This document shows positions 1 through 4,799 of a DNA stretch of 5,171 nt, in pieces. Under the pieces are notes generated by a model. That model had not been told where the DNA came from, did no database searches, and saw nothing but the letters and a program-made list of their open reading frames with translations. Numbering within the stretch: the stretch's first letter is position 1; each line of letters starts with the position of its first letter. The stretch covers positions 1 through 5,171 of the forward strand of contig CALMGA010000432.1 in NCBI GenBank assembly GCA_937863205.1, in the 5' to 3' direction. Made by a program: the position numbers and the translations under genes. This stretch comes from an uncultured Beijerinckiaceae bacterium. GTDB lineage: Bacteria; Pseudomonadota; Alphaproteobacteria; Rhizobiales; Beijerinckiaceae.

Positions 1-1
1 G

Positions 2-1666
2 GGTACGCGCACCCTCCCGGCGGGATTCCAATCGAAGCCGTGCTTCATGCCGCTCCCCGTGGACATCGTTCTGGAGAAGGATGTCGCCGTGGTGCTGCGC
101 GACGGGGTGACGATCTACGTCGACGTGCTCCGCCCGGCCGGAACGGAGAAGGTGCCGGTGGTCGTCGCATGGAGCCCCTACGGCAAGAGCCGCGGCAATG
201 CTCCGCAGTACATCGAACTCTTCGGACTGCTGGGCATGGAAACCAGCACGATGTCCGGCCTGATGAAGTTCGAAGGTCCCGACCCGGCCTTCTGGTGTGC
301 GCACGGCTACGCCGTCTGCAACCCCGACCCGCGCGGCGCCTATCATTCCGAGGGAGACATCCGGGTCTGGAGCCAGCGCGAGGGTGAGGACTTCTACGAC
401 CTCATCGAATGGCTCGGCGTCCAGAGCTGGTGCAACGGCAAGGTCGGGACCACCGGGAACTCCTATCTCGCGACCTCGCAATGGTTCGCGGCGGCGGAGC
501 ACCCCCCGCACCTCAAGGCCATCGCGCCGTGGGAAGGCATGAGCGACATCTACCGCGATCTGGTCGTGCGCGGCGGGATCCCCGACTTCCCCTTCCCGCA
601 TACCCTCGCGGCCACCTTCGTCGGCAAGAACCTCCGCGAGGATCTCGTGGCCGAGGCCGAGGCTCATCCCTCGATGGACGAATTGTGGGCGTCGAAGATC
701 CCGGCGTTCGGGAACGTCACCGTGCCGGCCTACATCGTGGCGAGCTATTCGAACTCGATCCACACGCCCGGAACGTTCCGCGGCTGGCGCAGCATCGCCT
801 CCACGGAGAAGTGGCTGCGCATCCACAACACCATGGAGTGGCCGGACTACTACGAGGACGGCAACTCCCACGACCTGCGCCGCTTCTTCGACCATTATTT
901 GAAGGGCATCGACAACGGCTGGCAGGATACGCCGCGCGTGCGCTACGCGCTGCTCGACCTCGAGGGCGGCGACCGCATCAACCAGCCGGCGGACGCGTTC
1001 CCGCCCGCGGACTTCGAAGAGGTCAGGTACTATTTGGACGCCGCGTCCGGCGCGTTGACGGTCGAAGCACCCTCGGCACCCGCCACGGCGACCTATGACG
1101 GGCAGTCGGACGGGGGGCAGGCGATCTTCCTCGTTCGGGTCGACGCGCCGACGGCGTTCGTCGGTTACCCCAAGGTCCGCCTGTGGGTCGAGGCGGACGG
1201 CGCGGACGACATGGACCTTTTCGTCTTCCTCCAGAAGCTGAACGCCGAGGGCGAGCTGCTGGAGCAGTTCAACATTCCCAATCACGGTCCGAAGATTCAG
1301 GCGGTGACGCGCAACGGCGCGTCGATCCTGAAGTACAAGGGCTCCAATGGCCGCCTGCGTGTCTCCAGGCGCCATCTCGACGAGGTGAGTTCGACCGACT
1401 CGATCCCCGTGCACAGCTTCGATCGCGTCGAGAAGCTAGCGAGCGGGGAGGTCGTGTGCGTGGACATCGATCTTTTCCCGGTCGGGCTGGCGCTTCACCC
1501 TCACGAGCAGCTTCGGCTCATCATCAGTGGACATAATCTGTTCGGTGGCGTGATGCCTGGAACGGGCAACGTGCCCGCTGACAACAAAGGGCGCCACATC
1601 ATCCACACCGGCGGTCGTCACCCGTCCTTCTTGCAGCTTCCGAAGAAGCCGCTCGCGCTTGGCTGA
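2..1666 (+). CDS. CocE/NonD family alpha/beta hydrolase (X-Pro dipeptidyl-peptidase S15 fold), probably 5'-truncated by the window edge
   Basis: Serine hydrolase of the CocE/NonD group, whose members cleave esters or amides (cocaine esterase, acyl-peptide substrates); the substrate here is unknown. Residues are counted from the ATG at 47. An entry strand with LRDGVTIYVDVLRP lies at 17-30. The nucleophile elbow GNSYLATSQW at 137-146 makes Ser139 the likely nucleophile. The block KWLRIHNTMEWPDYY at 255-269 supplies the likely catalytic His260, followed by RRFFDHYLKGIDNGW at 278-292. From about 295 to the end lies the beta jelly-roll C-terminal domain (PepX_C type), closing with HIIHTGGRHPSFLQLP. 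The position where the family usually has the acid Asp reads YSNSIHT, with Asn236. No signal peptide is visible, so it is probably cytoplasmic. The frame is open to base 2, no Shine-Dalgarno precedes the ATG at 47, and the upstream residues (LPAGFQSKPCF) resemble family N-terminal sequence, so I favour a start outside the window; 47 is the alternative. It converges on the flavin reductase gene. The family call is sure; the start is not. Confidence 0.93.
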   Translation, partial: GTRTLPAGFQSKPCFMPLPVDIVLEKDVAVVLRDGVTIYVDVLRPAGTEKVPVVVAWSPYGKSRGNAPQYIELFGLLGMETSTMSGLMKFEGPDPAFWCAHGYAVCNPDPRGAYHSEGDIRVWSQREGEDFYDLIEWLGVQSWCNGKVGTTGNSYLATSQWFAAAEHPPHLKAIAPWEGMSDIYRDLVVRGGIPDFPFPHTLAATFVGKNLREDLVAEAEAHPSMDELWASKIPAFGNVTVPAYIVASYSNSIHTPGTFRGWRSIASTEKWLRIHNTMEWPDYYEDGNSHDLRRFFDHYLKGIDNGWQDTPRVRYALLDLEGGDRINQPADAFPPADFEEVRYYLDAASGALTVEAPSAPATATYDGQSDGGQAIFLVRVDAPTAFVGYPKVRLWVEADGADDMDLFVFLQKLNAEGELLEQFNIPNHGPKIQAVTRNGASILKYKGSNGRLRVSRRHLDEVSSTDSIPVHSFDRVEKLASGEVVCVDIDLFPVGLALHPHEQLRLIISGHNLFGGVMPGTGNVPADNKGRHIIHTGGRHPSFLQLPKKPLALG

Positions 1667-1690
1667 TCGCAACGATCCGGCCTTCCTCAT

Positions 1691-1719
1691 CGGCGTCGCG
1701 GATCGCGAGACCGACGCCG
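1691..1719. other. GC-rich hairpin in the convergent intergenic spacer
   Basis: CGGCGTCG at 1691-1698 is perfectly complementary to CGACGCCG at 1712-1719, with a 13-base loop; an inner TCGCG-gat-CGCGA stem can form instead. It lies between the 3' ends of the hydrolase gene (stop at 1666) and the flavin reductase gene (stop at 1852). It could slow or end transcription from either side, but no T-run follows on either strand, so it is not a canonical intrinsic terminator. In GC-rich DNA such a stem could also be chance. Confidence 0.3.
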
Positions 1720-1851
1720 CCATCGTGTTTGCTTCGATGAGGGAGGCCGGTCCGGCAAAGGTCCGCGGCGCAGTCCTCGCGATAGCGTCGCCAAGCGCGT
1801 ATTGATGAGGTCGGCGGTCCCGCCCACGCCCGCTGTTCAGCGGAGCATGCG

Positions 1852-2370
1852 CTACGCCGCCGATGCCTTTTCCGCTCCATCCGTCGAACAGGAGGAGAAG
1901 CCGCCGTAGCCGCCGCGCAGAAAGACGAGAGGACGATCCGACTGCTCGACGTCAAGGGCCCGAACCAAGCCGATCGCGATGAAATGATCTCCCGCTTCAT
2001 GGACAGCGTGAAGCTTGCAGTCGATCCACGCGACGATGCCTTCAATAATCGGCAGGCCGGCATCCGAGAGGCGATAAGAAACCTTGTCGAACTTGTTTTC
2101 GGCCCTCGCCGCAAGCGCGCGACACAAGTCCTGTTGGCGTTCCGCCAGGACGTTGACGCAGAAATGGCCGGCAGCCTCTATTTTGGGCCAGGTCTGCGAT
2201 CTGCGATCGGGCAAGAAGGCGACCAATGCCGGCTCCAAGGATACGGAGGTGAACGAGCCCACCACCATGCCTATGGGCTCGGAACCACTGAGGGCGGTGA
2301 TGACGCAGACGCCCGTCGGATAGTGCCCGAGAACCCTGCGAAACGCCCGACTGTCTGAGAAACCCTCCAC
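1852..2370 (-). CDS. Flavin reductase family protein (HpaC-like, FMN-binding split barrel)
   Basis: Predicted NAD(P)H:flavin oxidoreductase that gives reduced FMN or FAD to a partner monooxygenase; 172 aa, normal for the family, cytoplasmic. Family blocks run in order: RRVLGHYPTGVCVITA (11-26), GMVVGSFTSVSLEPALVAF (34-52, the flavin-contacting SFTSVS stretch), GHFCVNVLAERQQDL (68-82), KFDKVSYR (93-100), AGDHFIAIGLV (126-136, the GDH motif) and RPLVFLRGGYGGF (146-158). The start is GTG at 2370, chosen because GGAGGAG lies seven bases upstream and the family alignment begins directly after it. An upstream promoter with an operator-like palindrome is described separately. It is divergent from the cupin gene and convergent with the hydrolase gene. 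No oxygenase component is encoded in this window, so the partner must lie elsewhere or is the host's. The family call is secure; the electron acceptor and physiological partner are inferred. Confidence 0.95.
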   Translation of the reverse strand: MEGFSDSRAFRRVLGHYPTGVCVITALSGSEPIGMVVGSFTSVSLEPALVAFLPDRRSQTWPKIEAAGHFCVNVLAERQQDLCRALAARAENKFDKVSYRLSDAGLPIIEGIVAWIDCKLHAVHEAGDHFIAIGLVRALDVEQSDRPLVFLRGGYGGFSSCSTDGAEKASAA

Positions 2371-2377
2371 CGTTCAG

Positions 2378-2384
2378 CTCCTCC
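2378..2384 (-). promoter_or_regulatory. Strong Shine-Dalgarno deciding the GTG start of the flavin reductase
   Basis: The minus strand reads GGAGGAG seven bases before the GTG at 2370-2368. This match to the anti-Shine-Dalgarno sequence supports the GTG start over other in-frame starts. Confidence 0.75.
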
Positions 2385-2392
2385 GCCCGACC

Positions 2393-2405
2393 GTCACTCG
2401 GTGAC
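2393..2405. promoter_or_regulatory. Palindrome GTCAC-TCG-GTGAC in the flavin reductase leader
   Basis: A perfect 5-bp inverted repeat with a 3-base centre, inside the predicted 5' untranslated leader of the flavin reductase. It fits the pattern GTCA-N5-TGAC, the same as the palindrome in the promoter spacer; the two centres are 83 bp apart, close to eight helical turns. It may be a second half of a two-site operator, or an RNA hairpin just upstream of the ribosome binding site. The regulator is unknown. Confidence 0.4.
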
Positions 2406-2468
2406 CCATAAGTGTGAAAACGTTCAGGTCGCATGATGCCGAACGCGCTTGACCGGCTTGGAAAGCAC

Positions 2469-2496
2469 ATAGTAAGTCATCAGATGACCTTGTCAA
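2469..2496 (-). promoter_or_regulatory. Sigma70-like promoter of the flavin reductase gene
   Basis: On the minus strand, TTGACA (2496-2491, a perfect -35) is separated by 16 bases from TACTAT (2474-2469, four of six matches to the -10 consensus). Transcription would start near 2462, giving a leader of about 90 bases before the GTG at 2370. On the plus strand the same bases give TTGTCA at 2490-2495, but I see no convincing -10 at the right distance for the cupin gene. Confidence 0.55.
2476..2488. promoter_or_regulatory. Operator-like palindrome GTCATC-A-GATGAC inside the promoter spacer
   Basis: A perfect 6-bp inverted repeat around a single base, between the -35 and -10 elements of the flavin reductase promoter. 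A dimeric repressor bound there would block RNA polymerase. The shape (short arms, small centre) is compatible with GntR-, MarR- or TetR-type dimers. The TetR-family gene at the right edge is one candidate, but that link is inference. The site could also control the divergent cupin gene. Confidence 0.5.
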
Positions 2497-2560
2497 TATC
2501 GGGTGGATGTCCGCTGGTCGGCGGTATCGCACCATCCGCTTGATAGATGGATGACTGACC

Positions 2561-2905
2561 ATGGAATTGGTGGAATTCGCCGACGCGCCGTTGTACACCG
2601 CTCCGGACCACGACCATGTCGTGGCGCGGCGCCTTCAGGGCGGCGAAGCAAGCAAGGCCGACTTCGCGCTGGTCGGGCACTCGTCGTTTCCTGATCGCGC
2701 GGTCGTGCCGATGAGTGCCGGGGCGTTCGATAGGGTGTACGTCGTCACCGAGGGCGCGCTCACGATCGAGCAAGACGATGGTACGCGGCATATCCTGCAC
2801 GTGGGGGATAGCATCTTCATATCCGCTGGCGAGGCACGCGCGGTCATCAACGAGAGTGGCCGACCTGCGGCGATGATCGTGGTCACGCCTGCGCCGGCAA
2901 GGTAG
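2561..2905 (+). CDS. Small cupin-domain protein lacking the canonical metal-ligand histidines
   Basis: A 114-aa single-domain beta-barrel of the cupin superfamily. The cupin motif 1 region reads GAFDRVYVVTEGALTIE (54-70), then DDGTRHILHVGDSIFIS (72-88) with the conserved G-D turn at 82-83, then motif 2, GEARAVINESGRPAAMIVV (90-108). The first motif normally carries HxH and the second a His; here D57/R58/Y60 and E91/R93 sit in those areas, so a bound metal looks unlikely. That favours a small-molecule binding, isomerase-like or accessory role over a dioxygenase. ATG at 2561 is used because an in-frame TGA lies just upstream at 2552-2554; the Shine-Dalgarno is weak (GGA about nine bases upstream). 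The gene is divergent from the flavin reductase gene and about 300 bases from the SDR gene, which points the other way. No signal peptide or membrane segment. The fold is confident; the function is not known. Confidence 0.88.
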   Translation: MELVEFADAPLYTAPDHDHVVARRLQGGEASKADFALVGHSSFPDRAVVPMSAGAFDRVYVVTEGALTIEQDDGTRHILHVGDSIFISAGEARAVINESGRPAAMIVVTPAPAR

Positions 2906-3203
2906 ATCGGGGCGGCTGCAAAGAACCGCTCCTGCCGGTGAGCGGTCCCACCACCGTCAAGGGAGCAGAGGAAGCTTCATGTGGGTTCGCCCTCCCTGGC
3001 GAACGGCGGCGGAAGCTCCGCCCCGCAAGCACGGTTAATCGCCCACCAATAAGTATCAAAACGCAATCATAGTTCTGGGAGTCGGTCCGGTCACGCGTCA
3101 GAGACGTTGAAGCTTCTCGTACCAGCTCTTTCGACGGTATGAAGGCCAGCTGCTATCGCGCTGATGAACGACGGCGCCGATTTGAGCCTCTCGAAGGATG
3201 AAC
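2906..3203. other. Intergenic spacer between the 3' ends of the cupin and SDR genes
   Basis: No gene that I can support. Two hairpins stand downstream of the cupin stop: ACCGCT/AGCGGT (2925-2930 with 2941-2946, 10-base loop) and GTTCGCC/GGCGAAC (2985-2991 with 2998-3004, 6-base loop). Neither has a T-run, though either might help end cupin transcription. An AT-rich element at 3049-3063 resembles one at 2408-2422. On the minus strand a short reading frame ends at 3098, but its start lies inside the SDR gene in another frame and its peptide is not recognisable, so it is taken as a shadow. Confidence 0.6.
2985..3004. other. Seven-base-pair hairpin downstream of the cupin gene
   Basis: GTTCGCC and GGCGAAC form a perfect 7-bp stem around the loop CTCCCT, about 80 bases after the cupin stop codon. 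It is a plausible 3' end or transcript-stabilising structure. There is no T-tract, so Rho-independent termination is not supported. Confidence 0.35.
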
Positions 3204-4106
3204 TCATCCGTCGCTCGCCATCGTGATCCCACGCCTCTCCTTCCGAAACGCCGCGTTCTCCTGCCGTACGAAGTCCGCAAAGCTGGTCGGCGCACGACCG
3301 AGGAGCCAGCTCAGGACGTTCGGATTACCAAGGAAGTCGTGCCCACTATAGTGCCTTGCGATCGAGCGGATGACATGGACCTGATACTCGAGTGTGTTCG
3401 GATCGGATCCCTTGAAACGGGCACGGACGAAGGCCTCGGAGTCGATTTCCTCGACGCTGACGTCGCGTCCGAGCTCCGTCGACAGGACGCGCCCGATGTC
3501 ATAAGCGGTGAATCGCCCCGGACCTGCCAGTTCATAGGTGGCGGCCGCGTGGCGCTCCGGCTCGCTCAGCACCAAGGCGGCCACGTCCGTGACGTCCTCC
3601 AAGTCCACCATGGACTGACGCCGGTCCAGAGACCAGGGCAGCTTGAACGAGCCTCCTTGGAAGACAGGCCACACCCTGTGTGACAGCATGTAGTTGGACG
3701 GCTGCAGGATGGTGAACTCCAATCCTGAGGACAGAAGCCGCTCCTCGATGTCCCGCTTGATCTCGTGCTGGATCAGGTCGGTGGCGATGGCGTGGAGCAC
3801 CGAGCTGAACACGAAGTGTCTCACGCCCGCGACGCGCGCCGCATCCACCATCGCGAACCCCATGGCGCGTTCGGCCGGATGGAGCGTCGGACCGATGTGA
3901 TAGATGCTGTTGACATCCTTTACTGCACGGGCAACGACCTCCGGATCAGCGAGGTCGCCCACCATCACCTCCTGCACGCCCAAGGTGCGGAGATGGCCGG
4001 CCGAGGCATCGCTCTGCACGCAGGCGCGCACACTGTGACCCGCCGCCAGCAGTTTGGGCACGAGTCGCTTGCCTTGATTGCCGTTGGCAGACGTCACGAG
4101 GATCAT
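3204..4106 (-). CDS. NmrA-like atypical SDR, NAD(P)-binding Rossmann-fold protein
   Basis: A 300-aa NAD(P)-binding protein of the NmrA/atypical short-chain dehydrogenase group, whose members are either NADPH-dependent reductases (e.g. quinone) or redox-sensing regulators. The dinucleotide loop is at the N-terminus, MILVTSANGNQGKRLV (1-16): the usual GxxGxxG has its first Gly replaced, giving S6-A-N-G9-N-Q-G12. Other marks are VGDLADP (49-55, after beta-strand 3), the strand RHFVFSSVLH (96-105), then HEIKRDIEERL (114-124) with Lys117 in the catalytic-lysine region, and TILQPSNYM (132-140), the family's xLRPxxFM block. The C-terminal part (about 190-290) is the substrate-binding region. ATG at 4106 directly precedes the first beta-strand; the Shine-Dalgarno (GAAAG, seven bases upstream) is weak. 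An intrinsic terminator 70 bases upstream cuts it off from the minus-strand TetR transcript, so it should have its own promoter, which I cannot place. Cytoplasmic. The family is secure; reductase versus sensor is open. Confidence 0.94.
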   Translation of the reverse strand: MILVTSANGNQGKRLVPKLLAAGHSVRACVQSDASAGHLRTLGVQEVMVGDLADPEVVARAVKDVNSIYHIGPTLHPAERAMGFAMVDAARVAGVRHFVFSSVLHAIATDLIQHEIKRDIEERLLSSGLEFTILQPSNYMLSHRVWPVFQGGSFKLPWSLDRRQSMVDLEDVTDVAALVLSEPERHAAATYELAGPGRFTAYDIGRVLSTELGRDVSVEEIDSEAFVRARFKGSDPNTLEYQVHVIRSIARHYSGHDFLGNPNVLSWLLGRAPTSFADFVRQENAAFRKERRGITMASDG

Positions 4107-4176
4107 GTCAACACTTTCGCAGCGTGGATTGCTGTCGTCAGGCGCGGGTTAAGCCTCGAACCAGGTGAGAACTAGC

Positions 4177-4204
4177 ATAAAAAGAAGGGGTCCGCCTCAC
4201 CCCC
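4177..4204 (-). terminator. Rho-independent terminator on the minus strand
   Basis: The minus strand reads GGGGT, loop GAGGCGG, ACCCC, then TTCTTTTTAT: a 5-bp stem (4203-4199 with 4191-4187, extendable by a G-U pair at 4204) followed by a T-rich tract at 4186-4177. This is the classic intrinsic terminator form. It would end transcripts arriving from the TetR side, or a short transcript starting in 4210-4660, about 70 bases before the SDR start codon. It is the clearest non-coding signal in the window. Confidence 0.72.
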
Positions 4205-4799
4205 GCCGATGACGGCGGCGTTGCTGGACCGGTCCGCTCGACGGAGCCGTGCCATGCGCTGCAGCCTCAGGTCTGAGCCGATGCGCGTCTTGGTCATGGG
4301 CAGCGACGCCTTCCCTCGATCCGACGCACGCGGCATCACCATTCCTCCCGCTACGCGCAAGGCCGGCAAACACTTCCATCCGCACGGGAGGACGCGACGA
4401 CAGCTAAATTCTCGTTCCAGTCATTCCAGGCTGAGCTCGACCCAAGGCTGCGCCAACGGCCCGCCGGAAATGGGGACGACCGGGCCCGGGCAGTCCGCAA
4501 ACCCGGCCCGCGATGATCATGTCGTGGCCGGGCTCATCCGGCGGCAAGGTCTACCTGATTCGCTGCCTTGCCGACGTGTGAACGCGGCGCACTTTGATGT
4601 CGATGGAGCCTGCGGCAACCGCGATACGCTTGTCCTGGATCGCGGCGGTTTGAAGCATGGCTTTCCCCTCACCGCGCTGGCCGTCAAGCGCTGGCGAGCC
4701 TTGCCGCCAAGCAACCGCTCGATCGTCGCGGTTGCTCGCGCTCCAGCGGACATGCTTCGAAGAGGTATGTCTTGGACGGATGCCGGACGCCTCTTCGGC
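4205..4799. other. About 600 bases without a confidently assigned gene, between the TetR gene and the terminator
   Basis: No frame gives a recognisable protein. The long plus-strand frame 4209-4937 has no Shine-Dalgarno, a low-complexity Arg/Ser/Pro-rich product, and runs antisense into the TetR gene, so it is judged spurious. Two minus-strand candidates are worth noting. The first is a 35-codon ORF at 4658-4551 (ATG, with GAGGGG six bases upstream), peptide beginning MLQTAAIQDKRIAVAAGS. The second is a 54-codon ORF at 4336-4172 (ATG, with GGGAGG seven bases upstream), peptide ending EADPFFLC, whose last codons overlap the intrinsic terminator. Good ribosome binding sites and a terminator on one strand suggest the stretch is transcribed leftward, as a decayed gene, small peptides or an untranslated 3' region. 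I recognise neither peptide. Confidence 0.5.
4344..4349 (-). promoter_or_regulatory. Strong Shine-Dalgarno-like GGGAGG before a small minus-strand ORF
   Basis: GGGAGG on the minus strand lies seven bases before the ATG at 4336-4334, with an overlapping GTG and another ATG closer in. It is one of the best Shine-Dalgarno matches in the window, yet it serves only a 54-codon ORF with no known relatives. Chance is possible in GC-rich DNA. Confidence 0.35.

Noticed and set aside
1659..1805. 48-codon plus-strand frame beginning TTG over the hydrolase stop (LADRNDPAFLIGVADRETD...)
   Set aside because: It looks protein-like but has only a TTG start, no Shine-Dalgarno at a useful distance and no recognisable family; chance in GC-rich DNA is likelier.
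2042..2470. 142-codon minus-strand frame overlapping the flavin reductase
   Set aside because: It lies in another frame of the same strand as the well-supported flavin reductase and gives a product without family motifs.
2490..2530. Plus-strand promoter for the cupin gene from TTGTCA at 2490
   Set aside because: No acceptable -10 hexamer at 16-18 bases; the cupin promoter could not be placed.
2925..2946. ACCGCT/AGCGGT hairpin as an intrinsic terminator of the cupin gene
   Set aside because: Only a 6-bp stem with a 10-base loop and no T-run, so not called as a terminator.
3098..3295. 65-codon minus-strand frame past the end of the SDR gene
   Set aside because: It starts inside the SDR gene in a different frame, has no ribosome binding site and an unrecognisable basic peptide.
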